9,032 nt of DNA from Nitrosomonas sp. (GCA_003514765.1 DOOY01000260.1:1-9032); one strand, 5' to 3'; positions 1-9,032 are shown, counted from the first letter of the stretch. Translations and numbers: made by a program. Notes: generated by a model from the sequence alone, not told the origin.

Positions 1-1244
1 CCGGTTTTTCGGCATTTATTGTAGGTGGCGCGATCAGGGATATATTGCTTGGACTTGAGCCAAAAGACTTTGATGTAGCCACGAATGCAACACCTGAACA
101 GGTAAGATCTATTTTTAAACGCTCGCGCATCATTGGGCGGCGTTTTCGTCTGGTGCACGTGATGTGCGGACATGAAACCGTGGAAGTATCGACATTTCGC
201 GGCCCATCACCTGCAGACGTTGATACCCGGGGTAGGGAAAACCACACTGATCAGCATGGCCGGCTGTTGCGGGACAATGTGTTTGGCAGCCAGAAAGAAG
301 ATGCTGCACGGCGGGATTTCACCATGAATGCGCTTTTTTATGATCCATCCAGTGAAGAAATTCACGACTTTCTCAATGGTTATTCCGATCTTAAGGCTAA
401 AATATTGCGCATAATTGGCGAACCTACAACACGTTACCGGGAGGATCCTGTACGCATGCTCAGAGCCATCCGCCTGGCGGCAAAGCTGGGCATGCTGATC
501 GATGTCGAAACGGCAAAGCCAATCGGTGATTTGGCACCTTTACTGCAAAATGTACCACCGTCGCGTCTTTTTGACGAAATGTTAAAACTGTTATTATCGG
601 GTCACGCACTTCCCTGTGTCGTTGATCTGCGCGCACGCGGTCTGCATCATGGTCTACTACCAATGCTTGATGTCATTCTGGAACAACCGTTGGGAGAACG
701 GTTTATAACGCTTGCGCTAAAAAACACCGATGAAAGAATTCAACAAGAAAAACACGTATCACCCGCTTTTTTGTTTGCATCGCTATTATGGCACGAAGTG
801 CTTGCTACCTGGAATAAACACAAGCTATCTGGAGAAAAACCTTTAATCGCTTTATATAAAGCGATGGACGAGATACTGTTAAAACAACAAAAAAATCTTG
901 CTATCCCACGCCGCTTTAGCGCCACTATTATGGAAATTTGGGTCATGCAGCCGCGATTTGAGTCTTTAGCAGGTCGCAAGCCTTTTCGTCTGCTTTCACA
1001 CCCGCGCTTCCGCGCTGCATATGATTTTATGTTATTACGTTGCGAAAGCGGAGAAATCAATGCGGATTTAGGTATATGGTGGAAGCGTTTTGTCGCCGCA
1101 GATCACGACAAACGTGAAAAAATGATTCATAAGCCGGCGTCTTCACGTAAACGCAGAAGCCGGAGTCACCGCAAAACTTCTGCGCAATCAATTCCAGCCG
1201 GTGGCACGTCTGAATCATCTGAAAAAGAAAATACCGCGTCCTAG
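1..1244 (+). CDS. pcnB: Poly(A) polymerase I (PcnB), 5'-truncated by the window edge
   Basis: Adds 3' poly(A) tails to RNAs, marking them for degradation; a class II nucleotidyltransferase of the poly(A) polymerase/CCA-transferase superfamily, acting in the cytoplasm. The reading frame runs in from the window edge (first full codon at base 3). Bases 21-44 encode VGGAIRDI, the family's GG/RD motif, so a TTG at 45 is not the true start. The catalytic Asp pair is in KDFD (Asp codons 66-68 and 72-74). Further family blocks are RRFRLVHV, LLRDNVFGS, RRDFTMNALFYD (the RRDFT block) and TRYREDPVRMLRAIRLAAKLGM (read in pieces at about 430-492), followed by the helical RNA-binding part and a basic Arg/Lys-rich tail as in E. 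coli PcnB. By comparison with E. coli about 60 N-terminal residues are missing. The stop (1242-1244) is 2 nt before folK, suggesting co-transcription. CCA-adding enzyme is the alternative; the basic tail and E. coli PcnB-like sequence favour PcnB. Confidence 0.95.
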   Translation, partial: GFSAFIVGGAIRDILLGLEPKDFDVATNATPEQVRSIFKRSRIIGRRFRLVHVMCGHETVEVSTFRGPSPADVDTRGRENHTDQHGRLLRDNVFGSQKEDAARRDFTMNALFYDPSSEEIHDFLNGYSDLKAKILRIIGEPTTRYREDPVRMLRAIRLAAKLGMLIDVETAKPIGDLAPLLQNVPPSRLFDEMLKLLLSGHALPCVVDLRARGLHHGLLPMLDVILEQPLGERFITLALKNTDERIQQEKHVSPAFLFASLLWHEVLATWNKHKLSGEKPLIALYKAMDEILLKQQKNLAIPRRFSATIMEIWVMQPRFESLAGRKPFRLLSHPRFRAAYDFMLLRCESGEINADLGIWWKRFVAADHDKREKMIHKPASSRKRRSRSHRKTSAQSIPAGGTSESSEKENTAS

Positions 1245-1246
1245 CA

Positions 1247-1753
1247 ATGCCGCATCTCGATAAAAAATACAGTCTTGCCTGTATTGCGCTCGGCAGTAAT
1301 CTTGAAAACCCGATTTACCAGATACAACAGGCATACCGGGAATTAGCTAAACTTTCCGGCACAAATTTGTTAAAGTGTTCTTCGTTGTACAAAAGCGCCC
1401 CCATCGGCAGGCTGGACCAGCCTGACTATATAAACGCTGTGGCGCAGATCAATACTGTTTTGACTCCCCACGAACTATTGAATGAATTGTTAAAAATAGA
1501 ACTGCAACATAATCGCGTGCGTGAATCCCCCAATGCACCTCGTACACTTGATCTGGATATCTTGCTCTACGACGGGTTGCAATTATACAGTGAACAATTG
1601 ACAATACCGCATCCCCGTATGACACAACGCGCGTTCGTATTGTACCCATTGAAGGAAATTGCACCTGATTGTTACATTCCAGGCCATGGTAGAATCAGCC
1701 AATTGATTACCGCATGCGCCGATCAAATGATCGAGCGACTGAATATTTCCTGA
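1247..1753 (+). CDS. folK: 2-amino-4-hydroxy-6-hydroxymethyldihydropteridine pyrophosphokinase (HPPK)
   Basis: Transfers pyrophosphate from ATP to 6-hydroxymethyl-7,8-dihydropterin, the step before dihydropteroate synthase in folate synthesis; cytoplasmic. The 168 residues match a typical single-domain HPPK. ALGSNL is at 14-19, PDYINA at 59-64, and the signature APRTLDLDILLYD at 97-109 holds the two Mg-binding Asp (D102, D104; E. coli D95/D97). Arg90 and Arg92 occupy the mobile ATP-binding loop region, and HPRM (122-125) plus RAFVLYPL (128-135) complete the fold. There is no fusion to FolB or FolP. The ATG lies 2 nt after the pcnB stop with no visible Shine-Dalgarno, so translation is probably coupled to pcnB. 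pcnB-folK-panB-panC neighbours are common in proteobacteria (family knowledge), which supports the call. Confidence 0.97.
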   Translation: MPHLDKKYSLACIALGSNLENPIYQIQQAYRELAKLSGTNLLKCSSLYKSAPIGRLDQPDYINAVAQINTVLTPHELLNELLKIELQHNRVRESPNAPRTLDLDILLYDGLQLYSEQLTIPHPRMTQRAFVLYPLKEIAPDCYIPGHGRISQLITACADQMIERLNIS

Positions 1754-1818
1754 AAACTGACTTACCACTTCACATAAACTAACTTCGCGAATGAATAGCC
1801 ATTAATTAAGTAATCAAC

Positions 1819-2613
1819 ATGAGAACCACTATCAATAGTTTATTGAAAACATATGAAAATGGTGAAAAATTTACCGTTCTGACCTGTTACGATGCAATAT
1901 TTGCCACTTTACTGACAGATTGCGGTGTTGACGTCTTACTGGTGGGCGACTCACTGGGCAACGTTATCCAGGGAAGAGAAACAACACTGTCAGTTACACT
2001 AAAAAACATGATTTATCATACACGCTGTGTCGCAAGCGGTACTGATAAAGCATTTATCATGGTAGATATGCCTTTTGGAACCTCTCAGCTGTCGCCTGAG
2101 CGTACTTTTGAAAACGCATGTCAATTAATCTCTGCGGGCGCTCAAATGGTTAAAATCGAAGGTGGCCGCATCATGGCTGACACGATTCAGTTTTTAACAC
2201 AACGCGGTATCCCTGTCTGTGCACATATCGGTTTAACGCCGCAGTCTATTCATCAACTGGGCGGTTATAAAATTCAGGGTAATACGGAAACATCTGCGAA
2301 ACAGTTATTGGAAGATGCACAGATACTCGAAAAATCAGGCGCAAACATGTTGTTGATGGAGGTCATTCCGGCTTCTCTTGCAAAACAAATCACAAAAACA
2401 CTCTCCATTCCTACCGTTGGTATCGGCGCAGGTATCGATTGCACAGCGCAGGTACTCGTATTGCATGATATGCTGGGTATTTATCAGGGAAAGAAAGCTA
2501 AATTTATCAAAGACTTTATGGCAGAATCTTGTAATATCCGAGAGGCTGTCTGTAATTATGTCAAGGCAGTGAAAGCCGGTCAGTTTCCCGATAAAGAACA
2601 CGAATTTCAGTAA
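1819..2613 (+). CDS. panB: 3-methyl-2-oxobutanoate hydroxymethyltransferase (ketopantoate hydroxymethyltransferase)
   Basis: Makes ketopantoate from 2-oxoisovalerate and 5,10-methylene-tetrahydrofolate, the first committed step towards pantothenate and coenzyme A; a cytoplasmic TIM-barrel enzyme. The 264 residues equal the E. coli length. LTCYDA is at 21-26. The metal ligands sit in VGDSLG (D44), VDMPFG (D83) and VKIEGG (E114), and the catalytic Glu in LLMEVIP (E181). HIGLTPQ (136-142) and the GIGAGIDC loop (201-208) are also present, so it should be active. The start gives the usual short N-terminus; only a weak TAAG lies upstream. The 65-nt gap after folK could hold a promoter, but none is convincing. 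panC follows 13 nt downstream. Its folate cofactor links it loosely to folK next door. Confidence 0.97.
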   Translation: MRTTINSLLKTYENGEKFTVLTCYDAIFATLLTDCGVDVLLVGDSLGNVIQGRETTLSVTLKNMIYHTRCVASGTDKAFIMVDMPFGTSQLSPERTFENACQLISAGAQMVKIEGGRIMADTIQFLTQRGIPVCAHIGLTPQSIHQLGGYKIQGNTETSAKQLLEDAQILEKSGANMLLMEVIPASLAKQITKTLSIPTVGIGAGIDCTAQVLVLHDMLGIYQGKKAKFIKDFMAESCNIREAVCNYVKAVKAGQFPDKEHEFQ

Positions 2614-2626
2614 TTATTCAGCCAAA

Positions 2627-3457
2627 TTGAGAATTGTTCGCAACATCGCGGAGTTACGCAGCATACTAAAAAGTGTAAAAAATATTGCGCTTGTGCCGAC
2701 AATGGGAAACCTGCATGACGGCCACCTGGCATTAATACGAAAAGCACAAAAAAATGCTGATTTTGTAGTCGTCAGCATTTTTGTCAATCCACTTCAGTTT
2801 TCACCCAATGAAGATTTCAGTCAATATCCTCGCACTTTGAATGCAGACTGTAATTTATTGCGTAGCCTGGATGTGGATTTGGTTTTTGCACCTGACGAAA
2901 AAATTCTTTTTCCTGTCCAGCAGGAAATCTTGTTACTATTACCGTCTATAGCCGAGAAGTTTGAAGGGAAGTTCCGCCCCGGTTTTTTTTGCGGTGTAGC
3001 CACAATCGTATTAAAATTATTTAATATTATTCAACCAGATATCGCTATTTTCGGAAAAAAAGACTACCAGCAGTTACATATTGTTCGATTAATGGTGCAA
3101 CAACTAAATTTTCCGATTAAAATTCTGGATGAAGAAATCATACGTGCTGCTGACGGTCTTGCATTAAGTTCACGCAATCAATATCTGGACAAGGCGCAAC
3201 GTCAGGAAGCCAGTAGCCTGCATCAAACATTAAAATGCATTGTTAATAAGATAACAGCCGGACAGAATAACTTTTCACTATTGGAAAAAAAAGCGGCTGA
3301 AACTCTTTCGGAAAGAGGATGGAAAGTTGACTATATTTCTGTCCTTAATCAAAAAACTTTGTCGCCTGTTCACGCCCGAGATCAAAAACTCGTGGTATTG
3401 GCAGCTGCCCGTATCGGGAAAACAAGGCTGATTGATAATATTGAAATTCATCGATGA
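2627..3457 (+). CDS. panC: Pantothenate synthetase (pantoate--beta-alanine ligase), TTG start
   Basis: Joins pantoate and beta-alanine with ATP through a pantoyl-adenylate, the last step of pantothenate synthesis; cytoplasmic, Rossmann-type nucleotidyltransferase superfamily. The 276 residues are close to E. coli's 283. The HIGH-like motif PTMGNLHDGH (24-33) has both His (30, 33). FVNPLQF (52-58) gives N54 and Q57, GKKDYQQL (143-150) gives K145, D146 and Q149, and ALSSRN (179-184) is the KMSKS-like loop. TTG is chosen because no ATG or GTG lies in frame nearby upstream and the resulting N-terminus fits the family; no Shine-Dalgarno is visible. Odd points: the usual RPGHFRGV block reads RPGFFCGV (117-124), losing a near-invariant His beside a T8 tract, and the MYPxG segment reads LFPVQ (94-98). 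The catalytic set is intact, so activity is likely. The gene ends in tandem TGA TGA. Confidence 0.95.
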   Translation: MRIVRNIAELRSILKSVKNIALVPTMGNLHDGHLALIRKAQKNADFVVVSIFVNPLQFSPNEDFSQYPRTLNADCNLLRSLDVDLVFAPDEKILFPVQQEILLLLPSIAEKFEGKFRPGFFCGVATIVLKLFNIIQPDIAIFGKKDYQQLHIVRLMVQQLNFPIKILDEEIIRAADGLALSSRNQYLDKAQRQEASSLHQTLKCIVNKITAGQNNFSLLEKKAAETLSERGWKVDYISVLNQKTLSPVHARDQKLVVLAAARIGKTRLIDNIEIHR

Positions 3458-3468
3458 TGACTGATAAT
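3441..3468 (+). promoter_or_regulatory. Candidate sigma-70 promoter for dnaA
   Basis: TTGAAA (3441-3446, 5 of 6 to TTGACA) and GATAAT (3463-3468, 5 of 6 to TATAAT) are separated by 16 nt. The -35 is inside the last codons of panC. Initiation near 3475 would leave a leader of about 80 nt before the dnaA ATG. The region is AT-rich, so a chance match is possible; no transcript data are available here. Confidence 0.4.
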
Positions 3469-3554
3469 TAACAGAAAAATGTTATAAAAATAATTATTAA
3501 CAAATCAAACCATCATCAACCGCTAAACCAATTAATACTGATAATAGTTGAATC

Positions 3555-4916
3555 ATGCAGGCATTTAATACTTTCTGGTTATCTTGTCTTGAACATTTTA
3601 GAAATGAATTAAATGCACAACAGTTCAACACCTGGATCAAACCACTGGAATTGGAAGGAAGCGATCAGGATAATGAAACAGAAGTTATCCTTATTGCACC
3701 TAACCGGTTTGTCCTGCAATGGGTTCAGGACAACTTTATTGCTCACATCAAAAACATGGCGGAGGCGCATTTTGCCAGAGAAATTCAATTTCATCTTAAA
3801 ATAGCTGATAAAACAAAAATTCCAGACCATGCCAAAACGGTTAAAAAAGTTATTGCTTGTGCACCTTCTCAACAATCAAAACAAAATAAAAAAACATCCA
3901 GTCAGCTCAATCCAAATTTTACATTCGATAACTTTGTCATGGGAAAAGCCAATCAATTGGCACGTGCAGGCGCCATACAGGTGGCCGAATCTCCCGGAAT
4001 AGCTTATAACCCGTTATTTATCTATGGCGGCGTCGGTTTAGGTAAAACTCATCTTATCCAGGCGATTGGAAATTTAGTTCATAACAACAACCAGCAAGCA
4101 AAAATACGGTATGTGCATGCTGAAAAGTATGTTTCTGATGTCGTCAATGCTTATCAACATAAATCGTTTGATCAATTCAAGCTCTATTATCACTCACTTG
4201 ATCTTTTACTCGTCGACGATGTACAGTTTTTTGGCGGCAAGAACCGCACCCAGGAAGAATTTTTCTATGCTTTTAATGCGCTGATTGAAGCCCACAAACA
4301 AGTCATCATTACTTGCGATTCTTATCCTAAAGAAATCTCCGGTCTTGAAGAACGCCTGGTTTCCCGCTTTGGGTGGGGCCTGACCGTTGCCATCGAACCA
4401 CCTGAACTGGAAATGCGCGTCGCTATTCTCATTAAAAAAGCTGAACAGGAAAAAATAACGCTGGATGAACATGTTGCATTTTTTATTGCAAAACATATTC
4501 GTTCAAATGTCCGCGAGCTGGAAGGTGCGTTAAAACGCGTATTGGCTTTCTCACGCTTTATCGGGCAGGACATCACGCTTGAAATTACCAAAGAAGCCTT
4601 AAAAGATCTCCTTGCTGTACAAAACCGGCAAATATCGATTGAAAACATTCAAAAAACAGTCGCTGATTACTACAAAATAAAAGTCTCTGAAATGTATTCA
4701 AAAAAAAGATCACGTGTAATCGCAAGACCCAGACAAATGGCAATGGCTATCGCCAAGGAATTGACAACGCTCAGTCTGCCCGATATTGGCGAAGCTTTTG
4801 GGGGCAGGGATCATACAACAGTTCTGCATGGTTATCGTAAAATAAATGAATTACGCGCATCCGACCCAGCTATTAATCGCGACTATACTGCTTTAATACA
4901 TATTTTGCGTGGTTGA
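3555..4916 (+). CDS. dnaA: Chromosomal replication initiator protein DnaA
   Basis: ATP-dependent initiator that binds 9-bp DnaA boxes, melts oriC and helps load the DnaB helicase; also a transcription regulator. The 453 residues contain all four domains. Domain I (about 1-85, [10 protein letters not shown]) mediates self-assembly and helicase contact. The linker is short and rich in Lys/Gln (about 86-120). The AAA+ domain has Walker A GGVGLGKT (158-165), Walker B LLLVDD (217-222), sensor I TCDSYPKE (253-260), the box VII arginine finger R271 in SRFGWG, and sensor II R320 in NVRELEGAL. Domain IV carries the DNA-binding signature [12 protein letters not shown] (391-402) and [15 protein letters not shown] (416-430). 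Sensor I has Ser256 where E. coli has Arg. The start matches the family N-terminus, with no Shine-Dalgarno. A one-mismatch DnaA box (TTATTAACA, 3494-3502) upstream could allow weak autoregulation. panC lies upstream rather than the commoner rpmH. Confidence 0.99.
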   Translation: MQAFNTFWLSCLEHFRNELNAQQFNTWIKPLELEGSDQDNETEVILIAPNRFVLQWVQDNFIAHIKNMAEAHFAREIQFHLKIADKTKIPDHAKTVKKVIACAPSQQSKQNKKTSSQLNPNFTFDNFVMGKANQLARAGAIQVAESPGIAYNPLFIYGGVGLGKTHLIQAIGNLVHNNNQQAKIRYVHAEKYVSDVVNAYQHKSFDQFKLYYHSLDLLLVDDVQFFGGKNRTQEEFFYAFNALIEAHKQVIITCDSYPKEISGLEERLVSRFGWGLTVAIEPPELEMRVAILIKKAEQEKITLDEHVAFFIAKHIRSNVRELEGALKRVLAFSRFIGQDITLEITKEALKDLLAVQNRQISIENIQKTVADYYKIKVSEMYSKKRSRVIARPRQMAMAIAKELTTLSLPDIGEAFGGRDHTTVLHGYRKINELRASDPAINRDYTALIHILRG

Positions 4917-4936
4917 TAACTAAGTAAAAAGTGATT

Positions 4937-4957
4937 AGTTATTTTCGCTTAATAACT
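4937..4957 (+). repeat. AT-rich inverted repeat after dnaA
   Basis: AGTTATT (4937-4943) and AATAACT (4951-4957) form a perfect 7-bp stem with a 7-nt loop, followed by TTTT, 20 nt after the dnaA stop. The stem has a single G-C pair, so it would be a weak terminator. The same hexamer recurs at 4962-4967 (AATAAC) and 4998-5003 (GTTATT), so a protein-binding or origin role is as likely. Confidence 0.35.
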
Positions 4958-4968
4958 TTTTAATAACC

Positions 4969-4977
4969 TGTGAATAA
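4969..4977 (-). promoter_or_regulatory. DnaA box (minus strand)
   Basis: The + strand reads TGTGAATAA, i.e. TTATTCACA on the minus strand, a full match to TTATNCACA. It lies 35 bp from the second box, with the two pointing away from each other. Confidence 0.65.
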
Positions 4978-5003
4978 AGAAGAAATAAAACCATTCTGTT
5001 ATT

Positions 5004-5012
5004 TTATCCACA
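5004..5012 (+). promoter_or_regulatory. DnaA box (plus strand), perfect consensus
   Basis: TTATCCACA is the exact high-affinity E. coli-type DnaA box. It faces the AT-rich block that begins about 40 nt downstream. A degenerate copy (CGATCCACG, three mismatches) follows at 5015-5023 with 11-bp spacing, possibly a low-affinity site. Confidence 0.75.
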
Positions 5013-5050
5013 AACGATCCACGTAAAATTCTGTTTTTATACCGTTCATT

Positions 5051-5100
5051 TTTTTATAGTATAAAATTGATTTTTAAAATAAATTTAAAATTATACAAAA
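5051..5100. other. AT-rich block, candidate DNA unwinding element
   Basis: Hand count gives 3 G/C in these 50 nt, and positions 5070-5095 contain no G or C at all (26 nt). An imperfect dyad runs from GTATAA (5059-5064) to TTATAC (5091-5096). Low duplex stability immediately beside DnaA boxes is what an unwinding element needs; AT-rich promoter DNA for dnaN is the alternative or an additional role. Confidence 0.5.
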
Positions 5101-5141
5101 ATTCACAATCGTTTATTATTTATTACTAAACATTTATATCA

Positions 5142-6260
5142 ATGCTGTTAATTAAAACAAAGCGTGACACAATACTCAAACCGTTGCAAATGGTTACAGG
5201 TATTGTAGAAAAACGACAAACATCCCCCATTTTGTCCAATGTATTGATACAGAAAAATGACGAGGTAATTTACTTTCTGACATCAGATATGGAAATGCAG
5301 ATAAAAACGATTTTCAAACTGAAAAATAAACAGGAACAAAATTTTTCACTAACAGTTTCTGCAAAAAAATTGCAGGACATTCTCCGTTCCCTGGATATTG
5401 ATGCTGAAGTTTCTTTAATCAGGAAAGACGAAAAACTCCAGATTAAATCAGGAAAAAGTTTGTTTAATCTCCAAATTTTACCACCCGAAGACTTTCCTGT
5501 TATTACGACAGAGGATAATGAATTAATAGCCGCAATTACGTTACAACAAAATACCTTTAAAAATCTCTTAAACAATGTTCAATATGCAATTGCAGAACAG
5601 GATATACGTTATTTTCTAAACGGTGTTTTGTTAGCAATTGAAAATGATGAATTAAAAGCTGTAGGTACAGATACGCACCGGCTAGCACTTGCATTAACAG
5701 CGATCCAATCGGCTAACACGAATCATGAAGTCATACTGCCGCGTAAAACTGTTATCGAGTTGGAAAAGCTGTTGAAAGATGATAAAGAATCAATCAGTAT
5801 AGAAGTTTTCGCGAAAAGAATCAGATTCTCATTTTCAAATGTTGTGCTTATATCCAGAGTAATTGATGGAAAATATCCTAACTATAACCGTGCCATACCC
5901 GATCAAAGCGATATATTTTTTGATCTGGATCGTCTAACTTTCTTACACGCACTGCAACGTGTATCAATTCTTTCCAATCCAAATGAACTATTGAGAGGCG
6001 TCCGCCTGATTATCAGTAAAGAAAAGCTTGAAATTATCTGTAAAAATAACGAACAAGAAGAAGCAACTGATGAAATTGCCATACAATATGATGATGACAC
6101 AATCGACTTCAGTTTAAATATAACGTATCTATTCGATTTTCTGAATAACATACCAACGGATACATTTCGTTTTGCATTGGTTAAAGCATCGGGCAGTGTA
6201 CTGATTACAATCCCCGGCAGAGAAGATTTTAAATATGTCATCATGCCCATGAAAATTTAA
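5142..6260 (+). CDS. dnaN: DNA polymerase III beta subunit (sliding clamp)
   Basis: A dimeric ring around DNA that tethers DNA polymerase III and other partners at the fork. The 372 residues (E. coli 366) give three repeated clamp domains, roughly 1-125, 130-250 and 252-372. Landmarks are RDTILKPLQMVTGIVEKR (8-25), RYFLNG (156-161), GTDTHRLA (175-182), DGKYPNY (242-248), LLRGVRLI (283-290) and the C-terminal VIMPMKI (366-372). The THRL and MPM segments line the pocket that binds partner clamp motifs; the end is MPMKI where E. coli has MPMRL, a conservative change. There is about a two-residue insertion at SNPNELLRGVRL compared with E. coli SNEKFRGVRL. The ATG gives the normal family N-terminus but has no Shine-Dalgarno. 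It is noticeably more AT-rich than pcnB. gyrB follows directly, with no recF. Confidence 0.98.
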   Translation: MLLIKTKRDTILKPLQMVTGIVEKRQTSPILSNVLIQKNDEVIYFLTSDMEMQIKTIFKLKNKQEQNFSLTVSAKKLQDILRSLDIDAEVSLIRKDEKLQIKSGKSLFNLQILPPEDFPVITTEDNELIAAITLQQNTFKNLLNNVQYAIAEQDIRYFLNGVLLAIENDELKAVGTDTHRLALALTAIQSANTNHEVILPRKTVIELEKLLKDDKESISIEVFAKRIRFSFSNVVLISRVIDGKYPNYNRAIPDQSDIFFDLDRLTFLHALQRVSILSNPNELLRGVRLIISKEKLEIICKNNEQEEATDEIAIQYDDDTIDFSLNITYLFDFLNNIPTDTFRFALVKASGSVLITIPGREDFKYVIMPMKI

Positions 6261-6275
6261 ATCTCCTGCCATTGA

Positions 6276-8720
<2,445 letters not shown>

Positions 8721-8746
8721 TAACGTTTTAGCGTAAATTTATATTT

Positions 8747-8765
8747 CCAGGTATGGCATACCTGG
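8747..8765 (+). terminator. Candidate intrinsic terminator after gyrB
   Basis: CCAGGTATGGCATACCTGG is an inverted repeat with 9-nt perfect arms around one central base, folding as an 8-bp stem with a 3-nt loop. It starts 26 nt after the gyrB stop. The following TTTGCTTATT is only a broken T-run, so termination may be partial. It is the strongest GC-containing hairpin in the non-coding parts. Confidence 0.55.
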
Positions 8766-9032
8766 TTTGCTTATTGTGACAGTAATGTATGATTAAATCG
8801 GTATGCTTATCAAAATAAAATTTTTCATTGATTTGTGTTGTTTTGCAGTTTTATCTTTTCCTAAAGACGGATTCTTTTCACGTCCCTTCCATACCCGGCA
8901 TCGAAAGTACCAATTGATAAAGACCGTCAGATACATTTAGACCAAAAATCGCAATCGCCCAGATGCAGGTGATTGGTTAAAAAGTATAGTGATGTGATAG
9001 ATAGTTGTGTTGATTTTTTATCGTCGTTCAGT
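8766..9032. other. Intergenic tail with no supported gene
   Basis: No recognised gene, RNA or promoter in the last 267 nt. The longest + strand ATG frame is 45 codons (8803-8940), beginning MLIKIKFF, with no ribosome site and no recognisable family. On the minus strand a 32-codon stretch (8881-8976) is open and ends in a TGA at 8878-8880; it reads like a hydrophobic protein end (WAIAIFGLNVSDGLYQLVLS) but has no start and cannot be assigned. The next gene probably lies beyond the window. Confidence 0.5.

Larger units (their letters stand above)
4917..5141. other. Candidate chromosomal replication origin (oriC) between dnaA and dnaN
   Basis: A 225-nt non-coding gap. It holds two consensus DnaA boxes on opposite strands (4969-4977 and 5004-5012), repeated GTTATT/AATAAC hexamers on the dnaA side, and an extremely AT-rich block towards dnaN. 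Boxes next to an AT-rich unwinding element, beside dnaA, is the standard bacterial origin layout. Only two good boxes are present, fewer than in E. coli oriC, and only one GATC (5016-5019), so SeqA/Dam-type control is not suggested. The dnaN promoter must also lie here or further upstream; TATAGT at 5055-5060 is a possible -10 but lacks a good -35. Confidence 0.6.

Noticed and set aside
45..47. TTG as the pcnB start codon
   Set aside because: The same frame is open to the window edge and encodes the conserved VGGAIRD motif upstream, so the real start lies outside.
1750..1778. Promoter for panBC (CTGAAA, 17 nt, CATAAA)
   Set aside because: Both boxes match only 4 of 6, which is expected by chance in AT-rich DNA.
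3540..3545. GATAAT as a -10 giving a leaderless dnaA mRNA
   Set aside because: No acceptable -35 lies 16-18 nt upstream; the 3441-3468 pair is better.
5098..5106. Third DnaA box (AAATTCACA) near dnaN
   Set aside because: Two mismatches at the important first positions; too weak to call alone.
8754..8770. sigma-54-like promoter (TGGCAT...TTTGC) after gyrB
   Set aside because: The GG-to-GC spacing is 12 nt instead of the required 10, and the sequence is explained by the terminator hairpin.
8803..8940. 45-codon + strand ORF (MLIKIKFF...) as a small gene
   Set aside because: No ribosome site, no recognisable family, and low-complexity AT-rich coding; length is within chance.

Overview
This window is ordinary bacterial core chromosome around a probable replication origin. 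All seven recognisable genes lie on the + strand: pcnB (5' end cut off by the window), folK, panB, panC, dnaA, dnaN and gyrB. The dnaA-dnaN-gyrB order without recF between dnaN and gyrB, a GyrB of 806 residues with the long Gram-negative insert, and DnaA/PcnB proteins close to the E. coli type point to a betaproteobacterium. The moderately AT-rich composition would fit a Nitrosomonadaceae-like organism, but that narrower placement is a guess from memory, not something the sequence proves.

Left half (1-3457): pcnB (RNA poly(A) polymerase) and folK (HPPK, folate synthesis) are 2 nt apart. panB and panC follow (two enzymes of pantothenate/CoA synthesis), 65 nt after folK and 13 nt from each other. 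This looks like one co-directional housekeeping cluster. PanC keeps its catalytic residues but has lost a normally near-invariant His at a T8 tract.

Middle (3458-5141): a 97-nt gap carries a plausible sigma-70 promoter for dnaA, whose -35 lies inside the end of panC. dnaA is intact. The 225-nt gap between dnaA and dnaN holds two consensus DnaA boxes (one per strand), repeated GTTATT/AATAAC hexamers, and an extremely AT-rich stretch (3 G/C in 50 nt). This is the best oriC candidate in the window.

Right half (5142-9032): dnaN (sliding clamp) and gyrB (gyrase B) are intact and 39 nt apart. A 19-nt GC-richer hairpin follows gyrB and probably ends the transcript. The last ~265 nt contain no convincing gene. 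At most there is a 32-codon minus-strand open stretch that might be a gene remnant.

DnaA opens the origin, DnaN holds the polymerase on DNA, and GyrB (with GyrA, not here) removes supercoils ahead of the fork. The folate and pantothenate genes are metabolic neighbours rather than part of that machinery. I found no sign of a mobile element, CRISPR array, tRNA/rRNA or an undescribed system.
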